Shown here piece by piece: positions 9,632-19,129 of a stretch of DNA of 64,000 nt. The stretch spans positions 2,790,001-2,854,000 of the forward strand of contig NZ_CP026101.1 in NCBI RefSeq assembly GCF_002902945.1, read 5' to 3'. The position numbers and the translations under genes were made by a program. A model generated the notes under the pieces. That model was not told the DNA's origin. It made no database searches and was given only the letters and a program-made list of their open reading frames with translations. Position 1 is the first letter of the stretch. Each line of letters opens with the position of its first letter. This DNA is from Paraburkholderia caribensis. GTDB lineage: Bacteria; Pseudomonadota; Gammaproteobacteria; Burkholderiales; Burkholderiaceae.

Positions 9632-10445
9632 CTGAAAATGTATTGAATTTAAGTAACCAGGCTTGCCCGCGTACCGCAAGTACGCACTGGTGGCTTGATG
9701 CCACGCGACTGAAAGCGGCTGTCTGACTGGGTCCGCGAAGGCATGCCGCGTCGGAGCTTGACCGGTAAAATTTTCATTCGCGCGCCGCGCACGGCCCAGC
9801 GTTCCTTTTTTGGAGTGAACCTAGCCCAACCGCCCTCGGGCGAAAATAAAGAATGGTACCAGTTTCGGACGCACGTGGGACTTACGAGTCTCATATATGA
9901 AGGCCTGCAGTCAGACCGCCTGCCTCGAGCACCATTCCGACCAGCCGATCATCGCGGCACGCCTATTGGCGACGCACACGAATCCCGGAATCGCGATCGC
10001 TATCTGCGGTACGCGTGGCACCGTATAAACGCTTAACTAACTACAGACAAATACGGAAATGTTTTACCGAACGGTCATCTGACGATGCAATTTCTTTCCT
10101 GCGCCTTGAAGAAAATATTGAAGGCAGCCCCGCAAAGTGCCTCGAAGAGCGATGCGCACGTCACCCGGCGCGCGGTCGCGGGGCCGGAATCGAACTTCGA
10201 ACGGAATATGCGGGCTCCGAGTGGCTTGGCCGCAGCGGACTATCGCGTGCAAATATCGCGACTCATGTCGCTTACCGGCGCGCACTGTGGGGGAGGACCC
10301 AATCCGCCTACCACATGATCGGTCGGGGAAACGCGTGAGAACCCGCGTGGCCCTGTGCGATAATGTTACCGTGCTCTGTGTGCCCAAGAAAAGCAACGAC
10401 GGGAAAGTGCAGATAGGCAATAGCGCATCTGCGCTGCTCACCCAT
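9632..10445. other. Divergent intergenic region in the O-antigen cluster
   Basis: About 810 bases between the start of the fusion gene and the recognisable part of the wzm relic. It should contain the promoter of the minus-strand fusion gene. The N-terminal half of the old wzm is expected in the right part, but I cannot recognise it, so it was deleted or has diverged beyond recognition. Confidence 0.5.
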
Positions 10446-10781
10446 TTTGTTCCGACCCCGTCGTGCCTTTTCATCCTCGGGGACCGATGGGTGGCTGGCC
10501 GCACTGGGGCCTTCATCCGGAGCACTAGCTTGGCCATCGGAATTTCAATTACAGCCCTCATGCTTCCTTCATCCATTTTCTTGCCTGCACCCCCGTCGCC
10601 CATTCGCTTTCAGCGGCTCACTTATTGGAACCCAATACTTGCCCATGTCAACGCGCTCATGTGGGCAAAACTCTCTAGCTGGCAAGGCTGGGGCATCCAG
10701 CAGAGCGTTCGCTATCTGATTACATGGCGTGGATTCGTGCGACTCCAGAAAACACAGAAGAGGCTTGCCTATGTCGTCTGA
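10446..10781 (+). pseudogene. wzm: Relic of a second wzm permease, C-terminal part only
   Basis: The frame ending at the TGA at 10779-10781 matches the last 110 residues of the intact Wzm at 2944-3768 in order: CLFILG, TGxFxR, IGIxITALM, PxRFQxLxYxNP, WxxWxI, then QKT and a final VV. The first 160 residues are missing or unrecognisable, and several membrane segments have lost hydrophobicity. The wzt ATG at 10771 lies inside the last codons of this relic, an 11-base overlap typical of coupled wzm-wzt pairs. This was therefore the original partner of wzt. Confidence 0.75.
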
Positions 10782-12177
10782 AGTTGTCGTCCGCGTATCC
10801 AGCGTCAAAAAAGGCTTTCGCTCCTATGAGCGTCCGCAGGACCGTCTGAAGCAAGGGCTACTATCACTAGCCTCACGTGTCGTTCCTATCTCCTTTGCGA
10901 AAGCCGAACTGAGGCGGCGTGCAAGTGCCTGCGCTCGCACGTTCTGGGCGTTACAGGATGTTAGCTTCGAGGTCCATCGCGGCGAAACTATCGGCATTAT
11001 TGGGCGCAATGGATCTGGTAAAAGCACCCTCCTTCAAATTGTGTGTGGCACGCTGGCGCCGACCCAAGGAGAAGTTGCGACACGCGGGCGAGTTGCCGCG
11101 CTGCTTGAACTAGGGTCCGGATTCAATCCCGAATTCACGGGTCGAGAAAACGTTTTCCTAAATGGTCAGTTGCACGGACTTACTCGTGACCAAATCGCAC
11201 AACGGTTCGACGAGATCGTCGCATTTGCCGATATCGGTGACTTCATCGATCAGCCGGTCAAAACTTATTCTAGCGGCATGTTCGTGCGCCTCGCGTTTGC
11301 CGTCATTGCTCACGTGGACGCAGATGTGCTCATCATTGACGAAGCGCTTGCCGTTGGCGATGCCTTTTTCACGCAAAAGTGCATGCGTTTCCTGCGTAAG
11401 TTCAAGGAACAAGGGACGGTGCTGTTTGTTAGCCACGACACAAGCTCTGTGCGTAGCCTGTGCACACGCGCAATATGGCTTGAGAAGGGCGTTATCCTTG
11501 AAAGCGGCGATCCAAAAGAAGTCTGCAATCGCTATCTCGAAGCGTTCTATGAAGCGCAACAAGGCAAGAGCACTACTACGAGGCTACGTGCACGCGAGAA
11601 CGCACAAGCTTCTCCGCCGCTGAAGGATCAGCGGCTTGCTTTCATCAATCAAAGCAATCTGAGAAACGACATCGAGCTTTTCAAGTTTGACCCCGATGCC
11701 CCGTCGTTCGGTAAGGGCAGTGCCCATATCATGGGCGTCGAATTTCTCGACGAAACGGGACACCGACTCACGTGGATTGTGGGAGGCGAAACAGTAACAC
11801 TCCGCGTTACAGTTCATACCGAGCGCGCAATCTCCTCTCCGATCGTTGGCTTCTTCATTAAGGACAAGCTTGGCCAGACACTGTTCGGTGACAATACGTA
11901 CCTTACGTACCGAGAAGTACCTGTCGAATGCCAGTCGGATTCTCTACTAGTCGCCGACTTCACGTTTACGATGCCGATTCTCATAGCCGGCACGTACTCG
12001 GTCAACGCGGCTGTAGCGGAAGGCACCCAAGAGAATCACGTGCAGCTTCACTGGATCCACGATGCGTTGATATTCCGCTCGGAGTCTTCCAGTGTGTCCA
12101 CGGGCCTGATGGGGATCCCCATGCGAGATATCAGTCTCGGCGCGCACAGTGGATCAACGCAACAGATCCTCTACTAG
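10771..12177 (+). CDS. wzt: ABC O-antigen export ATPase Wzt with C-terminal carbohydrate-binding domain
   Basis: A 468-residue ATPase that powers Wzm. The nucleotide-binding domain (about 1-255) has Walker A GRNGSGKST, signature YSSGM, Walker B VLIIDEALAVGD and the switch His in FVSHD. The region from about 320 to 450 is a beta-rich Wzt C-terminal domain of the kind that recognises the non-reducing end of the O-polysaccharide in O8/O9a-type systems. Chain length would then be controlled by a capping residue (known for the family). AGAAGAGG lies just upstream of ATG 10771; an in-frame extension to 10729 lacks family similarity. The start codon is buried in the 3' end of the wzm relic, so translation formerly coupled to wzm may now depend only on its own ribosome site. 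Confidence 0.93.
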   Translation: MSSEVVVRVSSVKKGFRSYERPQDRLKQGLLSLASRVVPISFAKAELRRRASACARTFWALQDVSFEVHRGETIGIIGRNGSGKSTLLQIVCGTLAPTQGEVATRGRVAALLELGSGFNPEFTGRENVFLNGQLHGLTRDQIAQRFDEIVAFADIGDFIDQPVKTYSSGMFVRLAFAVIAHVDADVLIIDEALAVGDAFFTQKCMRFLRKFKEQGTVLFVSHDTSSVRSLCTRAIWLEKGVILESGDPKEVCNRYLEAFYEAQQGKSTTTRLRARENAQASPPLKDQRLAFINQSNLRNDIELFKFDPDAPSFGKGSAHIMGVEFLDETGHRLTWIVGGETVTLRVTVHTERAISSPIVGFFIKDKLGQTLFGDNTYLTYREVPVECQSDSLLVADFTFTMPILIAGTYSVNAAVAEGTQENHVQLHWIHDALIFRSESSSVSTGLMGIPMRDISLGAHSGSTQQILY

Positions 12178-12381
12178 TCAACCTCACCGAACTGGAACCG
12201 CCCGACACAACAATGGGACAATTTACATTTGGGATGCGAGTTCTGACTCTTGAAGACGACGTGGTCGACGTGGCGGTCGCTCATATATCGCGGTCGTCGC
12301 AGCAAGTCTTACATTGCCAACGACGTCTATAAGTCGGACAGCAACGGCGAGCTACTGTACTGGCTTAAACGACGGCCCCTT

Positions 12382-14595
12382 ATGGCGCCTTCGGCGGCGT
12401 ACTTGCCAGACAGCAGCGCCGCAAGTCGATGTAAGGAGTTCCGCCGTCTTCCCTTCAAAACGATGAGATTTGACGATTTGGATCAATCCAGCCTAGATCA
12501 GCAAAAGGCGCTCGATAGTGCTCGCAAGCGCATCGCCGCCCTTGAAGCCCAACTCACCGAAGCGCGGCAGCAGGCAGAACTTGCCTCGATACATCAGCGC
12601 AAGTCGGCTCAGTTGCAACTCGAGGTTGATGCAATTAAAGCTTCGACTTCCTGGCGCATCACGGCGCCCATGCGACTCGCCACTCAAGCCGCGCACATTA
12701 TGCCGCGCGCCATCCATACGATTCGCGGGCAGGCCAAGGTGCGAGGCGGGCTCGCTAGCACTCTTGCGTACTATTGGACGATCGTACGCCGCGAGGGTCT
12801 TCGAGGCGTACGCGCGCGCCTCGTCCGGCTTCGCGACGGTTCAGGCTTCGCCGACGGCCCGCCGTCTGACGAACGCTATCACGCTTGGATCGATCGCTTC
12901 GACTCGTTTGACGATGGGAAACGCTCAGAAGTCCGCAAGCTAGTTGAGTCCCTGCCCCGGAAGCCTCTTATTTCGATTGTTGTACCAACATACAACAGCG
13001 ACGAAAAGCTATTACGCGAGATGATCGCGTCAGTTACGGCCCAGCTATACCCCTACTGGGAGCTATGCATTGCCGACGACGCCTCTCCCGATCCGCAGGT
13101 CGCACGGGTCCTAACCGAAGCGGCAGGGGCCGATCCACGCATTCGCTTCACGGTGCGGGCGACCAACGGACATATATCCGAAGCTTCTAACAGCGCGCTC
13201 GAGTTGGCGCAGGGAGAGTACGTTGCGTTGCTCGACCACGACGATATCCTGCCGGAGCACGCGCTCGCAATGGTGGCTCGTTACATCAACATGCATCCGC
13301 ATGGACGCATGTTCTACAGTGACGAGGACAAGCTCACGCTGGACGGCATGCGTACCTACCCCTACTTCAAACCCGATTGGAATCCGCAACTGATCCTTTC
13401 GCAGAACTTCTTTTCTCATCTAGGCGTCTACGAGACCGCACTTGTACGGCAAGCAGGAGGGTTCCGAAAGGGCTTGGAAGGCAGCCAAGATCACGACCTG
13501 GCGTTGCGCTGCCTGGAAATCTCGGGCCATGACAGCGTTGTACACATCCCGCACATCTTGTATCACTGGCGCACCATGCCGGGCAGCACGGCACAAAGCG
13601 GTAGTGAGAAACCGTATGCGCACATTGCGCGAGTGCGCGCGATCGAAGAACATCTCAGCCGCTGCGGAATAAGGGCCAGCGTCGAACAACCTTTTGGCGA
13701 TGCTGCGCCGCTGCGCGTGCGTTATGCCGTCCCGAGCCCAGCGCCCCGAGTGTCGATCATCATTCCGACGCGTGACGGCCTTGAGCTATTGCGTCAATGC
13801 ATCGATAGCGTGCAGGTTAAAACAACCTATCCGAACTATGAGATCATCGTTGTCGACAACGGTAGCGTAAAGCTAGAGACGCTTGACTATTTCTCCCGTC
13901 TCGCAACACAGCCGAACGTGCGCGTCTTGCGCGACGATTCGCCGTTCAACTTCTCGGCATTAAATAATCGTGCCGTCGCGCAAGCCAACGGTGACTATGT
14001 GTGCCTGTTGAACAACGATATCGAAGTCATTACCCCAGATTGGCTCGACGAGATGGTAAGCCTCGCCGCACAACCCGGCGCCGGGGCGGTTGGCGCCCGG
14101 CTCTGGTATCCGAACGACACGCTTCAGCACGGTGGCGTGCTGCTTGGTCTGGGCGGCGTAGCAGGCCACATGCATCCAAATCTGCGGCGGTGGCAACTCG
14201 GGTACTTCGGTAGGGCTGTCACGACACAAAACCTGTCTGCCGTCACCGCTGCCTGCCTGGTCATCCGAAAGTCGGTCTACGATCAGGTCGGTGGCTTGAA
14301 TGAAGAGCTAGCAGTTGCATTCAACGACGTCGATTTTTGCATCCGCGTGCTGAAGGCCGGCTACCGAAACGTGTGGACACCGCACTCGGAGCTGTATCAC
14401 CACGAATCGGCATCGCGCGGCTCCGACATGGCCCCCGATAAATACGAGAGATTCGTTGGCGAAGTTCGATGGATGGAAGCACGCTGGCCAGATCTGATTG
14501 CAAACGACCCTGCCTATAACCGCAATCTGACATTGAAGACGGACCTCGCACCGTTCGCACTGGCTGAGCCGCCTCGCATCGGCCAGTTCGAGTAG
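12382..14595 (+). CDS. Glycosyltransferase with two GT2 domains
   Basis: A large cytoplasmic glycosyltransferase of about 740 residues. After a coiled coil (about 35-85) and the STSWRITAPMR linker common in such proteins, a first GT2 domain carries VVPTYNS, DDASPD and LLDHDD. A second carries IIPTRDG, VVDNGS and LLNNDIEV. It probably adds two sugars of the O-polysaccharide repeat. It follows wzt on the same strand. The start is uncertain: ATG 12382 has no good ribosome site, the frame is open to a TTG at 12250, and ATG 12463 just before the coiled coil is also possible. Coding-like sequence in another frame at 12213-12300 hints at a frameshift at the 5' end. Confidence 0.85.
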   Translation: MAPSAAYLPDSSAASRCKEFRRLPFKTMRFDDLDQSSLDQQKALDSARKRIAALEAQLTEARQQAELASIHQRKSAQLQLEVDAIKASTSWRITAPMRLATQAAHIMPRAIHTIRGQAKVRGGLASTLAYYWTIVRREGLRGVRARLVRLRDGSGFADGPPSDERYHAWIDRFDSFDDGKRSEVRKLVESLPRKPLISIVVPTYNSDEKLLREMIASVTAQLYPYWELCIADDASPDPQVARVLTEAAGADPRIRFTVRATNGHISEASNSALELAQGEYVALLDHDDILPEHALAMVARYINMHPHGRMFYSDEDKLTLDGMRTYPYFKPDWNPQLILSQNFFSHLGVYETALVRQAGGFRKGLEGSQDHDLALRCLEISGHDSVVHIPHILYHWRTMPGSTAQSGSEKPYAHIARVRAIEEHLSRCGIRASVEQPFGDAAPLRVRYAVPSPAPRVSIIIPTRDGLELLRQCIDSVQVKTTYPNYEIIVVDNGSVKLETLDYFSRLATQPNVRVLRDDSPFNFSALNNRAVAQANGDYVCLLNNDIEVITPDWLDEMVSLAAQPGAGAVGARLWYPNDTLQHGGVLLGLGGVAGHMHPNLRRWQLGYFGRAVTTQNLSAVTAACLVIRKSVYDQVGGLNEELAVAFNDVDFCIRVLKAGYRNVWTPHSELYHHESASRGSDMAPDKYERFVGEVRWMEARWPDLIANDPAYNRNLTLKTDLAPFALAEPPRIGQFE

Positions 14596-14639
14596 CCAAT
14601 CAGCCGGTAGCGACACCACGCGCCGCTACAGGCGACACA

Positions 14640-15533
14640 TTATTGTTCAAGCCGCCCCATCCGCCCCCGCACAGCGTCCCACATACCCTTGAATGCCATC
14701 CTGAGGTGTGAGCCGCCATGCGGCGGCAGGAGCGAATAAATCAACAGCCGCCCGGGCAACTTTACAAGTTCGGTGGACTTCCAGTTGCACGGCATATAGC
14801 CGCGCAGCATCAGCGCCACCGTATTGCGAAAGAGGTAGTAGTGGCGTAACGCGCTGTGCATCGGATAGGTCCTGCCGAGCACACGTATAGGCTTTTCACC
14901 CAGTTCGTGGGTCAAGGTAAGCCACGGTACACCGAGCACGCGAAATCCCTTGTGCCTTGCGCGCGCGCACCATTCGAGATCAACGAAGTCTATGAACAAT
15001 TCATCGTCCATCGGACCGACATCCGACCAGTAACGCAAGTTCACACACGAACCGGATGTAATCAGAAAATCAACTTCGATCGGCTGTTCACCGATCGGCG
15101 CGACGCGTTGAAGCTTGAAATATCGAAACCGTACGAACGGCGCAATGCCGCCAAGCCGCGCGTCATCATAAGCGGGACCCATGAGCGCAACTCGTTCGTC
15201 ACGAGCCACATATCCGGCCAGCAACTCGGGGAGTTGAAGCAACAATGCTTCGGAAGGCTCACTATCCTGATCGAACAAAAAGGCCGCACCAAAGCCGCCG
15301 CTGATCAGTCGGCTTACTCCCTGATTGAGCGCTGTAGCAATACCGCGGTTAGCGCAATTCGGCAGGTAAGTTATTCGCGGAGACAAGCCAAGCGCCTGCG
15401 CCGAGGATGGCTCCTCTGTATTGTCAACAACGACAACATGATGAACGAGGGCGATCCGGTTTGCACGCTCGATACAAGCTTGATCCGGTCGATAGAAGAC
15501 AACGACGCAGCCGGTCCGTATGCCTCCGGACAT
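14640..15533 (-). CDS. Rhamnosyltransferase-like GT2
   Basis: A GT2-family enzyme of 297 residues resembling WbbL-type rhamnosyltransferases: VVFYRPD, VVVDNTEE, NxGIATALNQG, FDQDSEP and DFVDLEWCARARHKGF, with a C-terminal amphipathic HYYLFRN segment. It would transfer L-rhamnose from dTDP-L-rhamnose, made by the four rml genes directly upstream on the same strand. ATG 15533 lies six bases from the rmlD stop, indicating translational coupling; an upstream GTG at 15557 would overlap rmlD. The 3' end faces the double-GT2 gene convergently. Linkage and acceptor are not known. Confidence 0.85.
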   Translation of the reverse strand: MSGGIRTGCVVVFYRPDQACIERANRIALVHHVVVVDNTEEPSSAQALGLSPRITYLPNCANRGIATALNQGVSRLISGGFGAAFLFDQDSEPSEALLLQLPELLAGYVARDERVALMGPAYDDARLGGIAPFVRFRYFKLQRVAPIGEQPIEVDFLITSGSCVNLRYWSDVGPMDDELFIDFVDLEWCARARHKGFRVLGVPWLTLTHELGEKPIRVLGRTYPMHSALRHYYLFRNTVALMLRGYMPCNWKSTELVKLPGRLLIYSLLPPHGGSHLRMAFKGMWDAVRGRMGRLEQ

Positions 15534-15538
15534 GCCGG

Positions 15539-16438
15539 TCAACGCGTCTCCAGACACAGTCTTAGCGCATCCTTCCAGTGTGGCGCCTGCAAACCGAAAA
15601 CCCGCGCCAGTTTCTCGTTCGACATTCGTGAATTTGACGGCCGCTTCGCCGGGGTCGGATAGTCCGACGCGGGAATCGGCAGCACACTCGATCGCCCCTC
15701 CAGACCCGCCAGTTCAAATATTGCCGTCGCAAAACCATACCAAGAGGTCGAATCAGCCGCTGTCAGGTTGTAAACTCCCGAACGACTACTCCACCACTCC
15801 ATTCGATCGCTGACAGAGAATGCCTGCGCAACGACGTGGGCAGTAAGGGTGGCAATCGTATTGGCCCACGTAGGCGCGCCAAACTGGTCGGCAACGACTT
15901 TCAATTCGGACCGCTCGGCCCCAAGCCGCAACATGGTCAGCAAAAAGTTCTTGCCACGGCTGCCATAGACCCAGCTAGTACGGAAGACCGCGTGATCAAC
16001 GCCGGTTGCGGCAACCGCCTGCTCTCCTGCTAGCTTTGTCCGACCGTAAGCATTCTGAGGATCGGTTGCATCGTCCTCAAGGTAAGAGCCAAGCTTGTCA
16101 CCGTTGAACACGTAGTCAGTTGAATAATGAATCAGCGCTGCGCCCAACTTTTTTGCCTCTTCGGCGAGTATGCCGGGGGCTTGACCGTTGATACGCATAG
16201 CTAGGTCGAATTCGGCTTCTGCCTTGTCGACAGCTGTATATGCTGCCGGATTAACAATCAGGTCGGGCCGAATCTCGCGCACCGCCGCTCGCAACTGATC
16301 CGGGTTGGACAGGTCGACTACGGAGCGGTCGACCGCGACTACGCGTCCGAGTCCCTGCAACGACCTTGCAAGCTCGAAGCCAACCTGACCATTCACGCCC
16401 GTTACCAGAATTGTGCGCCCGATACGATCTGCACCCAT
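15539..16438 (-). CDS. rmlD: dTDP-4-dehydrorhamnose reductase
   Basis: The last step of dTDP-L-rhamnose synthesis: NADPH-dependent reduction of dTDP-4-keto-L-rhamnose. It has 299 residues, with the nucleotide-binding motif GVNGQVG near residue 15, the STDYVFNG segment and the YGRTK catalytic Tyr-Lys pair, all typical of RmlD. It is the fourth gene of the rmlBACD unit, 15 bases after rmlC, and is followed at once by the rhamnosyltransferase that would use the product. Confidence 0.95.
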   Translation of the reverse strand: MGADRIGRTILVTGVNGQVGFELARSLQGLGRVVAVDRSVVDLSNPDQLRAAVREIRPDLIVNPAAYTAVDKAEAEFDLAMRINGQAPGILAEEAKKLGAALIHYSTDYVFNGDKLGSYLEDDATDPQNAYGRTKLAGEQAVAATGVDHAVFRTSWVYGSRGKNFLLTMLRLGAERSELKVVADQFGAPTWANTIATLTAHVVAQAFSVSDRMEWWSSRSGVYNLTAADSTSWYGFATAIFELAGLEGRSSVLPIPASDYPTPAKRPSNSRMSNEKLARVFGLQAPHWKDALRLCLETR

Positions 16439-16453
16439 TGACTTCCTCGGCCT

Positions 16454-17005
16454 TTAAGCAAAAACATCTGCGTCGACAAGGCGCTTACCTGCGGCATCTT
16501 TGACGGCAACAAGTGGCTCACCTTCGATCGGCCAATCAATCCCGATCTGCGGGTCGTTCCACGCAATGCTGCGCTCGTACTCCGCGAACCAGTAGTCAGT
16601 GGTCTTGTACAAGAAGTCAGCCGAATCGGACAGCGTTAAGAAGCCGTGCGCAAACCCGGGCGGAACCCACATTTGCCGCTGATTTTCCGCGGAGAGATGT
16701 ACGCCCACCCACTTGCCGAAATTTGGTGAACTCTTGCGGAGATCCACCGCCACATCATAAACGTCACCCGCCACGACACGCACAAGCTTCCCCTGCGCAT
16801 GCTGGATCTGATAGTGCAGCCCGCGCAGCACGCCCTTAGCGGAACGCGAATGGTTGTCCTGCACAAACTCGACACCCGCCTCAACGGATTCGGCAAATTC
16901 ACGCGCGTTGAAGCTCTCGTAAAAGAATCCTCGCGCATCACCAAACACTTTCGGCTCGATGATCTTGACTTCAGGAAGCGCGGTTGCAGTTACGCTGATG
17001 GCCAT
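16454..17005 (-). CDS. rmlC: dTDP-4-dehydrorhamnose 3,5-epimerase
   Basis: Converts dTDP-4-keto-6-deoxy-D-glucose to the L-lyxo form. A 183-residue cupin with RGLHYQ (catalytic His), the DVYDVAVDLR strand and VPPGFAHGF, all hallmarks of RmlC. The start is ATG 17005; a longer open frame upstream is antisense-like sequence overlapping rmlA and has no family similarity. The gene overlaps the rmlA 3' end by 16 bases, so translation is probably coupled. Confidence 0.95.
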   Translation of the reverse strand: MAISVTATALPEVKIIEPKVFGDARGFFYESFNAREFAESVEAGVEFVQDNHSRSAKGVLRGLHYQIQHAQGKLVRVVAGDVYDVAVDLRKSSPNFGKWVGVHLSAENQRQMWVPPGFAHGFLTLSDSADFLYKTTDYWFAEYERSIAWNDPQIGIDWPIEGEPLVAVKDAAGKRLVDADVFA

Positions 17006-17883
17006 GCGACTTGGTCCGTAAGAAGGTTTCGCAGATACTGCCCGTAAGCGTTCTTCGACAGTGGTTTCGCGAGCGCGAGCAACTCTTCGCCATTGATCCA
17101 CTTGCGCCGGTACGCAATTTCTTCCGGGCATGCAACGACCAGCCCTTGCCGCTTCTGCAACGTAGCGATGAACGTCGCCGCTTCGATCAAAGAATCGTGC
17201 GTTCCTGTGTCGAGCCATGCGTAGCCGCGCCCCATGATCTCGACGTCCAGCTTCTTCTGCGACAGATACCGCGAATTCACATCGGTAATCTCAAGTTCGC
17301 CGCGCGCGGAAGGCTTGATATCCGCGGCGATATCGCAAACCTCGTTATCGTAGAAGTACAAACCCGTGACCGCGTAATTCGACCGCGGCTTCGCCGGCTT
17401 TTCTTCAATCGACAGCGCGCGAAAATCCTTATCGAACTCGACCACGCCATAACGCTCGGGATCATGCACGTGATACGCGAACACCGTCGCGCCATCCGTG
17501 CGAGCATCCGCACGCTCCAGCTGCTTTGCCAGATCGTGACCGTAAAAAATGTTGTCGCCGAGAATCAGCGCCGACGGATCGTTACCGACGAACTCGCGAC
17601 CAATGATGAACGCCTGCGCAAGTCCATCCGGTGACGGCTGCACCGCGTACTGAATATTCATGCCCCATTGGCTGCCATCGCCGAGCATCGCTTCGAAGCG
17701 CGGAGTGTCCTGCGGCGTCGAGATGATGAGCACATCGCGGATACCCGCGACCATCAGCGTCGACAGCGGGTAGTAGATCATCGGCTTGTCGTACACGGGA
17801 AGCAGCTGCTTCGATACGACGTGCGTGATCGGATAGAGCCGCGTGCCAGATCCGCCCGCGAGAATAATGCCTTTGCGTGCCAT
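16990..17883 (-). CDS. rmlA: Glucose-1-phosphate thymidylyltransferase
   Basis: First and feedback-regulated step of dTDP-rhamnose synthesis: dTTP plus glucose-1-phosphate to dTDP-glucose. It has 297 residues and starts MARKGIILAGGSGTRLYP, the nucleotidyltransferase signature. LILGDNIFYG and VTGLYFYD are typical of RmlA. ATG 17883 is chosen because homologues start there; the upstream open frame lies inside rmlB. It sits 10 bases after the rmlB stop in the rmlBACD operon. Confidence 0.96.
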   Translation of the reverse strand: MARKGIILAGGSGTRLYPITHVVSKQLLPVYDKPMIYYPLSTLMVAGIRDVLIISTPQDTPRFEAMLGDGSQWGMNIQYAVQPSPDGLAQAFIIGREFVGNDPSALILGDNIFYGHDLAKQLERADARTDGATVFAYHVHDPERYGVVEFDKDFRALSIEEKPAKPRSNYAVTGLYFYDNEVCDIAADIKPSARGELEITDVNSRYLSQKKLDVEIMGRGYAWLDTGTHDSLIEAATFIATLQKRQGLVVACPEEIAYRRKWINGEELLALAKPLSKNAYGQYLRNLLTDQVAWPSA

Positions 17884-17893
17884 CGTTCCGCCC

Positions 17894-18955
17894 TTACGCG
17901 CGTTGCGCGTAGTTCGTTTCGACCCACTTGCGGTACTCGCCCGAAGCGACCTCGTCGGCCCACTCCTGGTTGTCGAGATACCACTGCACCGTCTTCGCGA
18001 GACCCGTTTCGAAAGTCTCGGCCGGCTTCCAGCCCAGTTCACGCTCGAGCTTGCGCGCATCGATCGCATAACGGCGGTCGTGGCCCGGACGGTCTGTCAC
18101 ATAGGTGATCTGATCGCGATACGAGCCCTGCGCTTTCGGACGTTTCTGGTCGAGCAGATCGCACAGCGTGTGCACGACTTCGAGGTTCTTCTTCTCGTTC
18201 CAGCCGCCGACGTTATACGTTTCGCCCGGCACGCCGCGCGCCAGCACTTCGCGGATCGCGCTGCAGTGGTCGCCGACATACAGCCAGTCGCGCACGTTCT
18301 GACCGTCGCCATACACGGGCAGCGGCTTGCCGCCGAGCGCATTGGCGATCATCAGCGGGATGAGCTTTTCGGGGAACTGGTAAGGGCCGTAGTTGTTCGA
18401 GCAGTTGGTCGTCAACACGGGCAAGCCGTACGTGTGGTGATACGCACGCACGAGATGGTCGGAGCCAGCCTTGGTGGCCGAGTACGGGCTGTTCGGCGCG
18501 TACGGCGTGGTTTCGGAGAATTGCGGATCGGTCGCCGACAGCGAGCCGAACACTTCATCCGTCGATACGTGCAGGAAGCGGAATGCCGCTTTGTCTGCAT
18601 CGTTCAGCGTGTTCCAGTACGATCTTGCAGCTTCGAGCAGCGTGAAGGTACCTACCACGTTGGTCTGAACGAAGTCAGCCGGCCCGTGGATCGAGCGGTC
18701 GACGTGGCTTTCGGCGGCAAAGTGCAGCACCGCGCGCGGCTTGTGTTCGGCAAAGAGTTTGTCCAGCGTGTCACGATCGCAGATGTCGGCGCGCACGAAG
18801 ACATGACGAGGATTGTCCTGTTGCGATTTCAGTGTGCCGAGGTTGCCTGCGTACGTCAGCTTGTCCAGGTTCAGGACTGGCTCATCCGAGGCGTTCAACC
18901 ATTCAAGCACGAAATTGGCGCCGATAAAGCCGGCACCGCCCGTTACCAGGATCAT
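17894..18955 (-). CDS. rmlB: dTDP-glucose 4,6-dehydratase
   Basis: Converts dTDP-glucose to dTDP-4-keto-6-deoxyglucose with tightly bound NAD. The length of 353 residues is standard. It has MILVTGGAGFIGANFV at the start, STDEVFGSL and the YSATK catalytic pair. ATG 18955 has AAGGA at the correct distance; an open extension to 19021 has no family similarity. It is the first gene of the rml operon, with the nearest upstream element being tnpB. Confidence 0.97.
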   Translation of the reverse strand: MILVTGGAGFIGANFVLEWLNASDEPVLNLDKLTYAGNLGTLKSQQDNPRHVFVRADICDRDTLDKLFAEHKPRAVLHFAAESHVDRSIHGPADFVQTNVVGTFTLLEAARSYWNTLNDADKAAFRFLHVSTDEVFGSLSATDPQFSETTPYAPNSPYSATKAGSDHLVRAYHHTYGLPVLTTNCSNNYGPYQFPEKLIPLMIANALGGKPLPVYGDGQNVRDWLYVGDHCSAIREVLARGVPGETYNVGGWNEKKNLEVVHTLCDLLDQKRPKAQGSYRDQITYVTDRPGHDRRYAIDARKLERELGWKPAETFETGLAKTVQWYLDNQEWADEVASGEYRKWVETNYAQRA

Positions 18956-19096
18956 GGGATTCCTTCTAGAGATTTTCTTGGCCGAGTGGCCGGCATGCCG
19001 AGCCGGCCTGAGACGGAACAATCATTGCCGACCGGAGAGGAGCGGCAGCAATGCTGACCGAACCTTACAAACGGGCACGCGGGTACGTAACCAGTC

Positions 19097-19102
19097 ATTA
19101 TA
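19097..19102 (-). promoter_or_regulatory. Candidate -10 box of the rmlBACD operon
   Basis: A perfect TATAAT on the minus strand about 140 bases upstream of rmlB. The -35 position holds no good TTGACA match, so the promoter is weak or activator-dependent. I saw no enterobacterial JUMPstart/ops sequence. The tnpB element ends only about 50 bases further upstream, so insertion left this box intact. Confidence 0.35.
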
Positions 19103-19129
19103 AAGGTGTCGATGAGAAACACCAGAGGA

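Noticed and set aside
10137..10442. N-terminal half of the second wzm in the open frame before the relic
   Set aside because: No recognisable Wzm motif could be aligned in any frame, so the pseudogene was limited to the part with visible similarity.
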